From positions 186,001-250,000 of the forward strand of contig NZ_FXTC01000005.1 in assembly GCF_900182655.1 (NCBI RefSeq): a DNA stretch of 64,000 nt, given 5' to 3'. Below the pieces are notes generated by a model. The model saw nothing but the letters and a program-made list of their open reading frames with translations. It had not been told where the DNA came from and ran no database searches. The stretch is from Chryseobacterium rhizoplanae (lineage in GTDB: Bacteria; Bacteroidota; Bacteroidia; Flavobacteriales; Weeksellaceae). The position numbers and the translations under genes were made by a program. Positions 18,504-26,983 of this stretch are shown here, one piece after another; within the stretch, counting starts at the first letter, position 1; each line of letters starts with the position of its first letter.

Positions 18504-19019
18504 TTATTTCCAGTAATTCCAGACTGACCCGTCAAATATAGCCAGTGTTTTGCTGGTTGTATCGTAACAGATCATACCCGGATAGGGATTTTTTACATTA
18601 AGATGCGGTGCCGCTACTTTTGGAAGAATCATTGCTTTATCCTGAGATTCAAGGACCAATACACCATCAGCAGTACTTGATGCTTCTCCCATAATAACTC
18701 CTTTCCCTGATTCTGCAGAATTATTAGCTATAACCGCACTTGAATTACCGGCATCTGACAAAGATTTCCAGGTGTCATTTTCGTAGACTTTTACTTTATT
18801 ATCTGTGAGATCAAAAATCAATGTTCCGTTCACCAAACTCCCTGTTGGAAGTCCGGACGTTGCAGGAAGAATCAAGCCTTTTGTATTTCCGGAAATGTTA
18901 TCAAAATCCAATACACTACTGTTTCCATCTACCGTCTGTTTCCCTATAGCTACCTGAGCAAAAGATGAATTAAAAATAATCAGGGCAGCGGCTATACTTA
19001 TATTTCTTATATTTTTCAT
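18504..19019 (-). CDS. Secreted protein of unknown function with surface-type C-terminus
   Basis: About 171 aa from the ATG at 19019, where a signal peptide begins (MKNIRNISIAA ... SSFAQ). Upstream in-frame codons reach 19061 but overlap the previous gene and precede the signal. The body has repeated small motifs of the kind GMICYDTTSKTLAIFDGSVWNYW, common at the ends of flavobacterial surface proteins. It lies 17 bases after the larger related protein, so the pair is probably co-transcribed. No enzymatic motif is visible. Confidence 0.7.
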   Translation of the reverse strand: MKNIRNISIAAALIIFNSSFAQVAIGKQTVDGNSSVLDFDNISGNTKGLILPATSGLPTGSLVNGTLIFDLTDNKVKVYENDTWKSLSDAGNSSAVIANNSAESGKGVIMGEASSTADGVLVLESQDKAMILPKVAAPHLNVKNPYPGMICYDTTSKTLAIFDGSVWNYWK

Positions 19020-19035
19020 ATTCTTATCGGTTAGA

Positions 19036-20094
19036 TTAATCATTACAGCTTCTTTGTACACATTTCCATTCCGTACCGTTGTAAAGCTTTACACATTTGT
19101 CCTGGATATCATATAAAAGCATTCCTTCTTTCGGATCGGCAATGGCATCACCAGGTTGTGGAGTCTGGCTTACATGCTGAACTCTCGTCATAACAAAACC
19201 TTTGCTTTTTGATTCCATCGCTAAAAATCCATTAGGTATATTTTCCGGCCAGGCATTGTTTTTCTCCTGTACTGTAATTCCGAATTTGGTGAAACCATCG
19301 GGCGTACCTGAAATTCCTGGTTTTGTACAAAATCCATCGATCTCATCAATAATGACAGGAGCATTTCCGCAACTTGACTTATCCTCGGACAATCCTTCAG
19401 GCCAGAGAGAAGGACACATCGCCTTTGTAGCATTGGGACCACAGAAGCTTGAATTTCCCATCCCTAATCCTGTAACAGATCCCATAGCAATGGTTACAAT
19501 CTGGCTGTCATCACTGATAATGGAAGCTCCTCCACCTCCACTTACGTCTGCCTTTGCAATACAGTAAGCTTTTCCGGTAGGAATTCCAATATATTCAACA
19601 GAAGGATACGTTGTAGACTGCTGGGTAAATGTGCCGCAAATCTCTACCACACTGCTTGTTCCCATTTCAATAACAGAAGTTGTTCCCGGGTAAAATCCGC
19701 CAAAAGAAGGGTCTTCCTGAATAACTGATCCCACCAATGATAAAAATGATTTGGTTCCCAGTTTAATTTTTGAATTTTTCTGAGATCCGAAAGTTCCTAC
19801 TTTTACGGTCCCGGTAGACTTAACACTGGCTCCGTTACCAATTTCCAGCACTCCATCCACCTGAATACTGTTAGACTGAAGCTGCCCGGATTGAATGATA
19901 AGAGTTGCCCCACTCGGGATACCGATATTCGTACTTATACTGAGACTGCCATTAAGACAATAGGTATTTCCACTCGTCATCGCCTGCCCTGTGTAAGGAA
20001 TACACTGAGCGTAGGCTATCGTGCTGAAAACAAGCATCATTAAAAAAATGATTTTTTTATTAATTTTTAAAAAAAATAATTTATTCATGTACAT
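19036..20094 (-). CDS. Secreted surface protein of unknown function
   Basis: 352 aa with an N-terminal signal peptide (hydrophobic IIFLMMLVFSTIAYAQ). Residues about 35-200 consist of short Gly/Ser-rich beta-type turns (SGATLIIQSGQLQSNSIQVDG, GASVKSTGTVKVG) resembling a right-handed beta-helix or adhesin-like fold. The C-terminus ends GMLLYDIQDKCVKLYNGTEWKC, matching the end of the next gene. Cys residues are unusually frequent. A role at the cell surface is inferred only. Confidence 0.7.
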   Translation of the reverse strand: MYMNKLFFLKINKKIIFLMMLVFSTIAYAQCIPYTGQAMTSGNTYCLNGSLSISTNIGIPSGATLIIQSGQLQSNSIQVDGVLEIGNGASVKSTGTVKVGTFGSQKNSKIKLGTKSFLSLVGSVIQEDPSFGGFYPGTTSVIEMGTSSVVEICGTFTQQSTTYPSVEYIGIPTGKAYCIAKADVSGGGGASIISDDSQIVTIAMGSVTGLGMGNSSFCGPNATKAMCPSLWPEGLSEDKSSCGNAPVIIDEIDGFCTKPGISGTPDGFTKFGITVQEKNNAWPENIPNGFLAMESKSKGFVMTRVQHVSQTPQPGDAIADPKEGMLLYDIQDKCVKLYNGTEWKCVQRSCND

Positions 20095-20476
20095 TTATAA
20101 TATTTTAACAGATTATTATTGTTTAATTGGAAAATATTTAAATTTTCAACATCATCGACGCACTAAGAAACAATTAACATACCAAACGGGTGTTTAATTT
20201 TTTAATATCTGATAAAACTTCACCAGAATCATTATTTAATAATCTTAGTAAAGCGTTAATAAAATACTACGCTACAACACACAACGATCTTAAAAACGGT
20301 TAACAATTCGGAGACGATTTTAAAGGTTAAATATTCTTTTTCTGGTCTAATTAGCTCATGTTTAATAAAAGAATTCTTCATTTTTGTTTACAGCATCCTT
20401 AATCTGAATACAACAATAGATAATCTGAATAACAGACCCCAGCGAAAATTCACATTAAAAAACGTAAATTTGCAGC
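20095..20476. other. Divergent intergenic region upstream of mnmE
   Basis: About 380 AT-rich bases between a minus-strand and a plus-strand gene. A TAAATTTG box (20465-20472) lies only four bases before the mnmE ATG; if used as the -7 box, the mnmE message would be nearly leaderless. No matching -33 box was found, and there is no gene. Confidence 0.45.
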
Positions 20477-21862
20477 ATGAATAACGATACGATATGTGCA
20501 CTGGCTACTGCCAATGGAATAGGTGCTTTAGGCATCATCCGGGTTTCTGGAAATGAAGCTTTATCTGTAGTTCAGAAAAGTTTTCCGGGGAAAAATCTGG
20601 AAAAACAAAAATCCCATACCATTCATTACGGTTATTTTATGGATGAGGAGGAAGCCATTGATGAAGTAATGCTTTCTATCTTTCTGGCACCGAAAAGTTT
20701 CACCACTGAAAATTCTGTGGAGATTGCTTTTCACGGCTCGCCGCATATCGGAAAACGTATTCTTGAAACGCTGATCAAAAATGGAGCGAGAATGGCAAAA
20801 GCAGGAGAATTTACCCTCCGTGCCTTTATCAACGGAAGAATTGACCTTTCCCAGGCAGAAGCAATTGCTGATGTGATTGCCTCTGAAAATGAAGCTTCCA
20901 GAAAGGTAGCCATCAATCAATTGAAAGGAGGAATTACGAATGAAATCTCCCTGTTAAGAACGGATCTTCTGAATTTTGTTTCCCTGATCGAGTTGGAGCT
21001 GGATTTTGCTGAAGAAGATGTAGAATTTGCAGACCGAACGGCTCTGAACGGATTATTAGATAAAATTGAATTAAAATTAAATTCTCTTATTGAAAGTTTC
21101 CAATACGGAAATGCCATTAAAAACGGGACAGCCGTTGCGATCATCGGAAAACCAAATGCCGGGAAGTCTACGCTGCTGAACTCTCTTTTGAAGGAAGAAA
21201 GAGCGATTGTAAGCAATATTGCCGGAACGACCAGAGATACCATTGAGGAAATCCTTCATATTAAAGGCCACGCCTTCCGACTGATTGACACGGCAGGACT
21301 TCGCGAAACGGTGGATGAAATTGAAGCGATTGGAGTAAAAAAAGCAAAAGAAAAGGTAGAAAATGCCAATATCCTTGTTTATCTGGCCGATGCTGCCACT
21401 GAAGATTTTTCGGAGGATATTGAAATGATTCACTCACTGCTGAGAGAAGATCTGAAACTGATCATCTGCGCAACAAAAATTGATGAAGTGATTCCTACCA
21501 AATACGAAACGGTAGAAAATATCTTCAGAAACGCTATCTCTCACGAATTTGATTTCATTAAAATATCAGCCGTTGAAAATCAAAATATCCAGGATCTGAA
21601 AAATGAGCTTTCATCGTATGTTGAACATTTAAAATCTGAAGAAAATAACGTTGTGATCACCAATCAACGTCACTTTGAAGCACTGCGCAAGTCTTTGGAT
21701 GCTGTTCACAAAGTAAAAGAAGCCATTGTTTTCCAGATTTCTACAGAATTGCTTGCTTATGAGCTTAGAAATGCCTTAGAACATCTTGGTGAAATTTCCG
21801 GAGAGGTTACGAATGATGAGGTACTGGGGAATATTTTTTCTAAGTTTTGTATCGGGAAATAA
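20477..21862 (+). CDS. mnmE: tRNA uridine-5-carboxymethylaminomethyl(34) synthesis GTPase MnmE
   Basis: 461 aa, full length. MnmE works with MnmG to modify wobble U34 of certain tRNAs. The N-terminal folate-binding domain starts TICALATANGIGALGIIRVSG. The inserted G domain carries G1 GKPNAGKST (about residue 225), G2 GTTRDT and G3 DTAGLR; the G4 position reads TKID rather than NKxD. The extreme C-terminus FCIGK holds the invariant catalytic cysteine region. The gene is intact although the mobile element begins immediately after its stop codon, so the element either restores or preserves the last codons. Confidence 0.97.
   Translation: MNNDTICALATANGIGALGIIRVSGNEALSVVQKSFPGKNLEKQKSHTIHYGYFMDEEEAIDEVMLSIFLAPKSFTTENSVEIAFHGSPHIGKRILETLIKNGARMAKAGEFTLRAFINGRIDLSQAEAIADVIASENEASRKVAINQLKGGITNEISLLRTDLLNFVSLIELELDFAEEDVEFADRTALNGLLDKIELKLNSLIESFQYGNAIKNGTAVAIIGKPNAGKSTLLNSLLKEERAIVSNIAGTTRDTIEEILHIKGHAFRLIDTAGLRETVDEIEAIGVKKAKEKVENANILVYLADAATEDFSEDIEMIHSLLREDLKLIICATKIDEVIPTKYETVENIFRNAISHEFDFIKISAVENQNIQDLKNELSSYVEHLKSEENNVVITNQRHFEALRKSLDAVHKVKEAIVFQISTELLAYELRNALEHLGEISGEVTNDEVLGNIFSKFCIGK
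21845..21862 (+). other. Candidate attL core at the 3' end of mnmE
   Basis: The last 18 bases of mnmE encode FCIGK and the stop. The same part of mnmE/trmE is the attachment site of SGI1 and related islands in Proteobacteria (known from the literature). Here recombinase and excisionase-like genes start 260 bases downstream. No second full copy was found in the window, so the call is by position and analogy. Confidence 0.5.
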
Positions 21863-21884
21863 ATACGATAAATAGAATAATCCA

Positions 21885-21961
21885 AAACAAATCAACTTTC
21901 TGACAACCAAATATTTACAAAATTTATTTTTTGTACTGGTTATTCGGAAGTTGGTTTGTTT
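21885..21961 (+). terminator. Long inverted repeat behind mnmE (terminator or element end)
   Basis: 25-base arms (21885-21909 and 21937-21961) match at 20 positions, with two of the differences forming G-T pairs. A 27-base loop separates them, and a T-rich run follows. It can terminate mnmE transcription, and by position it is also the outer left end of the ICE. Confidence 0.6.
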
Positions 21962-22037
21962 TTTTATTTTTTGTCCCCTATTTGTCCCTCAAACTGATAA
22001 TATTTTATTTTTTAAAACCAGGGAGAAATAACTTCGC

Positions 22038-22090
22038 TTAATGTACCTTATTGTATCTTATTGCTACTTAATGTACTCTATTGCACCTTA
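22038..22090 (+). repeat. Five helically phased 10-bp repeats near the ICE left end
   Basis: Degenerate copies of TTA(A/T)TGTACC repeat at exact or near-exact 10-base spacing (22038, 22048, 22058, 22068, 22078), ending TTA at 22090. They lie 30 bases before the HTH gene and 180 bases from the mnmE end. Phased short repeats here suit arm-type recombinase, excisionase or autoregulator binding. Function is inferred. Confidence 0.6.
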
Positions 22091-22121
22091 AGCACGTCTG
22101 AACTCCCACAATTAAAATATT

Positions 22122-22739
22122 ATGAGTTCAACTATCAAAATCAGGAAAATCTGCCAGCACTGCAGACTTGAATTTATTGCCAAAACTACAGTCACCAAAT
22201 ACTGTAGTCACAAGTGTAACCAAAGAGCTTACAAAGCAAATGCTAGGGAGCTGAAGATTCAGCAAAGCAAAACCGAACAACACATTCCAGAAAAAAAATT
22301 CACACCTAAACAAAATCCAGATTCATGTTTGGGGTTTGAAACACTCGAGTATTTAACAGTTAAAGAAGCTTCTGTACTTTTGAAATGTGATCGCAGGACT
22401 GTCTACAATATGTTAAAAAATGGAATGTTACCTTCAGCCAATCTTTCTATCAGAAAAACACGCATTTTAAAAAAAGATATCGACGCATTATTTGAAATGC
22501 TTGAAAAACCGGAGCAACCCTTTATATTTGAGCGAACGGTTGTGGAAAAAATCCCACTGAAAGATTGCTATACAATTGGTCAGATACAAAAGCAGTTCAA
22601 TATTTCAGAAACAAGCTTAAAAAATCTCATCAAACGACATCATATTCCAAAATTCAAAAATGGCAGATTCATATATATTCCTAAAATAGATATTGATCCG
22701 ATTCTGAATAAAATCAGGTCAAATAGCTATTGCGGATAG
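22122..22739 (+). CDS. Zinc-ribbon plus double helix-turn-helix DNA-binding protein
   Basis: 205 aa. Residues about 10-45 carry a Cys cluster (CQHC ... YCSHKCNQRAYK) typical of a small zinc ribbon. Two MerR/excisionase-type HTH units follow: YLTVKEASVLLKCDRRTVYN (about residue 78) and YTIGQIQKQFNISETSLKN (about residue 150). It lies directly upstream of the recombinase and is probably a recombination directionality factor or its regulator. Which of the two cannot be told from sequence. Confidence 0.75.
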   Translation: MSSTIKIRKICQHCRLEFIAKTTVTKYCSHKCNQRAYKANARELKIQQSKTEQHIPEKKFTPKQNPDSCLGFETLEYLTVKEASVLLKCDRRTVYNMLKNGMLPSANLSIRKTRILKKDIDALFEMLEKPEQPFIFERTVVEKIPLKDCYTIGQIQKQFNISETSLKNLIKRHHIPKFKNGRFIYIPKIDIDPILNKIRSNSYCG

Positions 22740-22846
22740 ACTAATTACAAACCATTAATGATAACTTATGGGACAAACACTTCCATTGTCCAGCCACATT
22801 ACCCCAGTATTAAAAAATATCAGTATAATAAAAAAAAAATAATACT

Positions 22847-24019
22847 ATGCCAGTTACGCTAAGAAAAAAAACAATTTCGAAAGGAAGACAATCTCTATAT
22901 TTAGATATTTATCCTCCTATATATAATCCCACAACCGGTATAATGCAGCGAAAGCATTATTTAAAGCTTTTCATCTACCAACGTCCAAAAAATGAAATAG
23001 AAAAAGATTTTAATACGGAAACGTTAGCACTGGCAGAATATGTCAGGGCCCAGAGACAAATTGATCTCCAGAACCGTCGGTTTGATTTTATTTCTGAGGC
23101 AAAAATGAAGTTGAATTTTATTGATATTTTTGAAGAAGAGGCCTCAAAAAGAAAAGGGTGTTATAACTGGATAATGGCTGTCAGATATTTTAAAGCCTTT
23201 GTTGGTGAAAAAATTCCTTGCACAGAGCTAACTGAAACATTAGCGGAAGAATATGCCGATTTCTTGCTTTCATCACCAGCCATTGGCCGTGCTAAGAAAA
23301 AAATTAAAAAAAATACAGCTGCAGCCTACTTTAGTAGATTTAAACTTGCTCTTGAGGCCGCATTTAAAAAAAAATATTTGCCGACAGATCTCAGTTCTAT
23401 TATATCAAATATTAAACCTCAGGAAACTCATCGTCCGTTTCTGTTTTTGGAAGAGTTAGAAAGAATGGCCATTGCTCATTGTGATAATGAAATAGTAAAA
23501 AAGGCAGGCCTTTTTTCCGCTATGACAGGATTTAGGTATTCAGATGTAGAAACATTATTATGGAAAGAGATACAAGGTTCTCCCGGAAATTATTATATTC
23601 TATATAATCAGGAGAAGACCGAAAGTGCAGAATACTATCCGATTTCAGACCAGACTATTGAATTAATAGGACAATCTGGAGATCCTGAAAATCGTGTATT
23701 TGATGGGCTTAGATACGATCATACAGTTGCTTCGTTAAAGAAATGGCTACTTAATGCTGATATTGAAAAACATTTCACATTTCATGGCTTCAGACACACT
23801 TTTGCTACTCTTCAGATCGCAGCCGGAACATCCATTTATACTGTATCCAAACTATTGGGTCATAAAAGTATCAAGACAACAGAAATTTACGCAAAAATTG
23901 TTGACAGCCTTAAAAAAGAGGCTTCTGAAAGAATAAAACTCAGTTATTTCAACATCAGCGAGACAGTTATTAACACAACAGCCGTTCCAAATTTAAATTC
24001 TGATCAGCCATCGCTATAG
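22847..24019 (+). CDS. Tyrosine recombinase (ICE integrase)
   Basis: 390 aa. It has an N-terminal arm-binding segment, a SAM-like core-binding domain (about residues 85-185) and a C-terminal catalytic domain. Catalytic residues visible: Arg in TGFRYSD (about 228), Lys in the following beta-hairpin (NQEKTES), HGFRH (His and Arg, about 312), His in LLGHKS and the nucleophilic Tyr in TTEIYAK (about 346). All are intact. It is expected to catalyse integration at the mnmE 3' end and excision with a helper HTH protein. Confidence 0.93.
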   Translation: MPVTLRKKTISKGRQSLYLDIYPPIYNPTTGIMQRKHYLKLFIYQRPKNEIEKDFNTETLALAEYVRAQRQIDLQNRRFDFISEAKMKLNFIDIFEEEASKRKGCYNWIMAVRYFKAFVGEKIPCTELTETLAEEYADFLLSSPAIGRAKKKIKKNTAAAYFSRFKLALEAAFKKKYLPTDLSSIISNIKPQETHRPFLFLEELERMAIAHCDNEIVKKAGLFSAMTGFRYSDVETLLWKEIQGSPGNYYILYNQEKTESAEYYPISDQTIELIGQSGDPENRVFDGLRYDHTVASLKKWLLNADIEKHFTFHGFRHTFATLQIAAGTSIYTVSKLLGHKSIKTTEIYAKIVDSLKKEASERIKLSYFNISETVINTTAVPNLNSDQPSL

Positions 24020-24070
24020 TTCATTCTTACGCATATTCAGGACATTGGAAGCCATCATATCAATTTCTAA

Positions 24071-24445
24071 TTGTTTAATAATAACCTTGTAAAAAAAATT
24101 ATGAAAAACTACACATTTGAACAACTGCCATCCGTTATCGCTAAACTTGAAGTAAAGCTTGACAGAATCGAAACGCTATTACTTGAAAACGGATACAAAA
24201 TCCCAGCAGAAGATGATTACATTGGGGCAAAAGAAGCATGCAGATTATTAAAATTGTCATTGCCTACATTGTACACCAAAGTTTGTCACCGAGAGCTGCC
24301 GTTTTATAAAAAGGGGAATCGTCTGCATTTCTCTAGAACAGAACTTCTTGATTGGATTAAAGAAGGTAAAAAGAAATCTATCACTGAAATAAATAAAAGC
24401 GCAAAAGAAATCGCCGAAAAGATGGAAAAAAGAAAGTGGTACTAA
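24071..24445 (+). CDS. Helix-turn-helix excisionase-type protein
   Basis: 124 aa. The frame opens at 24071, but an ATG eleven codons in (24101, MKNYTFEQLP) is an equally good start. The N-terminal part is a short coiled coil (SVIAKLEVKLDRIETLL), followed by a MerR-like HTH (YIGAKEACRLLKLSLPTLYTKV) and the wing KKGNRLHFSRTELLDWI. Such proteins downstream of ICE integrases in Bacteroidota act as excisionases or regulators. Confidence 0.8.
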   Translation: MFNNNLVKKIMKNYTFEQLPSVIAKLEVKLDRIETLLLENGYKIPAEDDYIGAKEACRLLKLSLPTLYTKVCHRELPFYKKGNRLHFSRTELLDWIKEGKKKSITEINKSAKEIAEKMEKRKWY

Positions 24446-24919
24446 TTAGCAAATATAAGAAGCTGTCTCAAAAGTACCTCCTGTCTCGGACTCCTGTCTG
24501 ACAAATTTTGTCGTTTAGGAGATTCTCAGAGCATTAGTTTACCTTTTGGGACAGCTTCTTTTAATATATTGTGCCTGTAAAAAATATTTAATTCAGGATT
24601 CCTTTTTTTGCTTTTTAAAGGAATCTTAATATCATCTTTATTCAGTGAAAGAGACGTGGTTTTTCTGGAAATAGCCGCTACCTAAATTTAAATGGCATTT
24701 TTAAAAGGACACCGAAACCTAAGAGATTTCTATACATCCGAAATAAAATATCAAAGCAATCACAAATACGATTCATAAACAGACCAGATATGCTTAAAGA
24801 TTTGTAGTAATTGAACTTTAATTCCTTTTTCTTATGGAAGATGCCAATAATAAAATACGATATTACAAATTTGAATTATTTTTTCTAATTGATGTAAATT
24901 AAATCGTCATAAAACCATT
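24446..24919. other. Gene-free stretch with a hairpin repeat
   Basis: 474 bases between convergent genes. The first part is filled by the hairpin element at 24457-24560; the remaining 360 bases are AT-rich with no credible gene. Confidence 0.5.
24457..24560. repeat. Second hairpin element of the REP-like family
   Basis: 17-base arms AAGAAGCTGTCTCAAAA (24457-24473) and TTTTGGGACAGCTTCTT (24544-24560) pair throughout apart from one G-T wobble and enclose 70 bases. The core (A)GAGGY/AAGCTGTCYCAAAA matches the element at 18363, which lies outside the ICE. It sits between convergent genes and may stop transcription from both sides. Confidence 0.7.
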
Positions 24920-25198
24920 TCAAATTAGGAACCACTCTTTAGGAAGCAGGGCATTATAATCCTCACTAAAAACTCCATCTTTTTCTGTCCCTCTCCATTC
25001 TTTATATTGAATATGTTTAATATTAGTCCATGTTTCTTTTGGAGCATGTTCTAAAATTATAATTTGGATTTCATTATTAGTTCTATCCATAAATGTAGAA
25101 CAAACTTCAAAAATTTTTCGAGTATTTTCAATATCTTCTGATTCCTTTATTTCTAATTTCTGATTTGCTTTTCTTTTGCAATTTTTCAGTGTAGTCAA
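24920..25198 (-). pseudogene. Frameshifted C-terminal end of the ABC-3C ATPase
   Basis: 92 codons overlapping the end of the ATPase gene in another frame. They contain the missing family tail: SEDIENTRKIFEV, the H-loop-like IIILEHAP and the closing ALLPKEWFLI. The first few codons lie in the overlap and are not natural protein. Removing one A from the AAAA run near 25171-25174 would fuse the two frames into one protein of about 700 aa. It is unlikely to be an independent gene. Confidence 0.8.
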
Positions 25199-26975
25199 TA
25201 TCTGGATAATAAACTTGGCTAGGTTGGTCGAAAACTATAAATGATGGAACATAATTAATTTTTCCTTCTTCTTTGAGTTTATAAAAATATTCATGCAATC
25301 CTAACATTGTAGCTAAGTGATAACACATATAATTAGATCCACTTCCTATTTTATTCAAAAAAGTTATAGACTTGTTGAAATCATCTTTTATTTTAATGCC
25401 AATATATTTTGTTGGATCTAATAATACATTACAATGTTCTTTGTTTTCGATGGGTAATAAATCAATATAAGTTTTTATTGATTTTGTTACTTTAGAAAGA
25501 ACAAAATCTTTGTCGAATTTTTTATTTAAATTATTTAAGGTAATTCGTTTTGAATTTAATATTTGTTGTTTAGCTTCTAGTTCTAGGATTAGTTTATTGT
25601 CGGGTGAAACTAAACTGTCTAAAAGTAGTTTGATTTTACCAATATATTCATAAATTTTTTGATAAGTAAATTGATTGTCTTTTGTTTCATTAAGTAAAAT
25701 GTCAATATTTTTATCAAATTCTTTTATTTCTATTTCTTGTTTTTGAATATCTTTTTTTAAATTTTTTTTTTCATTTTCAAATGTTAGATTATGATTATTT
25801 TTAATTCCCAATAATTTTTGATTATTTGTATTAACTTCTTTTAATCTTTGTAATTGAATCAATGCCTTATCGGATTTTGAATCACAAAATGGACAAATAT
25901 CTGTACCATTTCTATTTAAAAACCATTCTATTGGTTTTAATTTATCTTTAATTTCAACATGAACAATATTTAAATAATCATTTTGTGCAGTTTCAAATTT
26001 TAGAATTTTATTAAACTCCATTCTTTTTGTTTGGAGTGTTCTATTCAATTCCAATCGTTGTTTTTCAAATTCTTCTAATTTTTCAGAAAATCGAATACTA
26101 TTTCCTTCAATAAAAAAAGTATTTTTTTTAACATTTTTTAAGATGTTTTGTAATTCTGATTTTATTGCTTCAACATTAGATGATTCCAGATTAATATCAC
26201 TGTTGGTTAATCCAAGTTTAATTCCCTCACTATAATATTCATATAGATTAGTCTTGTTATATTCATATTTTTCTTTCGCAATTTCTATTTTAGAGTTTAG
26301 CTTATAAACTTCACTTTCTAAATCTTTAATTTCATCATCAAGTAAAAGCATTTCATAAGATTTATAACCCAGAGCTAAAGGAAAAAGTATCTTTAATCTG
26401 TCTACATACTGAAATTCATCAGTATTATAAAAAATAGTAGTATTGTTAGCAATTATGCTTTGTGATTGAAATTGAAATGCGGTAGTATCTCTAAACCCAA
26501 CTGTAAATCCACTTTCTTTTTCTTTGTTATCTTTTAATACTTGAATATTTTTAAATTTTGCAAACGCATCAAGAATAGATTTTATACTATCTCTATTCTC
26601 TTTATATTCATCTTTATTTCCTAACCATTTATTTGTATTAAGTTCTGGATATTCACCTTTTTTTGAGATGTCTATGAAATACATGTTATTTGAACTTTGT
26701 GCAGAATCTTTTGGGCAATCTCTTCCAATAAAATAATCATTCTCATTTATGCTTATTTTCAATGCAAAAACATCTACAAAATTTCTAATATATCCAGTTG
26801 GGATACTACAATCACTGCTACCTAAACAATAATCAATAATATCAATTATAGAAGATTTCCCTCTTTTACTTAATCCTGTTATAATATTTATTTTATCACC
26901 ATCAAAAGAAATAAATTTGGGGTTTAATTTTCTATTTATAGGATAAAGTGCTATATTTTTTATTTTTAAATTCAT
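25128..26975 (-). CDS. ABC-3C system SMC/Rad50-like ATPase (DUF3732), truncated by frameshift
   Basis: 615 aa as read. Walker A is GLSKRGKS (residues 34-41) followed by IIDIIDYCLGSSDC, the hallmark of DUF3732. Long coiled coils flank a central zinc-hook-like CPFC near residue 360. A signature-like GSGSNYMCYH precedes Walker B with D-loop (FIVFDQPSQVYYP) close to the end. After DYTEKLQKK the frame shifts and stops early, leaving out the H-loop, which lies in the next fragment. It is the third gene of a three-gene operon, 8 bases after the middle component. As it stands, the ATPase is probably inactive unless the shift is a sequencing error. Confidence 0.85.
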   Translation of the reverse strand: MNLKIKNIALYPINRKLNPKFISFDGDKINIITGLSKRGKSSIIDIIDYCLGSSDCSIPTGYIRNFVDVFALKISINENDYFIGRDCPKDSAQSSNNMYFIDISKKGEYPELNTNKWLGNKDEYKENRDSIKSILDAFAKFKNIQVLKDNKEKESGFTVGFRDTTAFQFQSQSIIANNTTIFYNTDEFQYVDRLKILFPLALGYKSYEMLLLDDEIKDLESEVYKLNSKIEIAKEKYEYNKTNLYEYYSEGIKLGLTNSDINLESSNVEAIKSELQNILKNVKKNTFFIEGNSIRFSEKLEEFEKQRLELNRTLQTKRMEFNKILKFETAQNDYLNIVHVEIKDKLKPIEWFLNRNGTDICPFCDSKSDKALIQLQRLKEVNTNNQKLLGIKNNHNLTFENEKKNLKKDIQKQEIEIKEFDKNIDILLNETKDNQFTYQKIYEYIGKIKLLLDSLVSPDNKLILELEAKQQILNSKRITLNNLNKKFDKDFVLSKVTKSIKTYIDLLPIENKEHCNVLLDPTKYIGIKIKDDFNKSITFLNKIGSGSNYMCYHLATMLGLHEYFYKLKEEGKINYVPSFIVFDQPSQVYYPDIDYTEKLQKKSKSEIRNKGIRRY

Positions 26976-26983
26976 TTGTAGTA

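Noticed and set aside
25128..25198. Programmed ribosomal frameshift in the ABC-3C ATPase.
   Set aside because: A +1 shift would be required at a plain A-run, with no slippery heptamer, stop-codon context or downstream structure seen. An indel is simpler.
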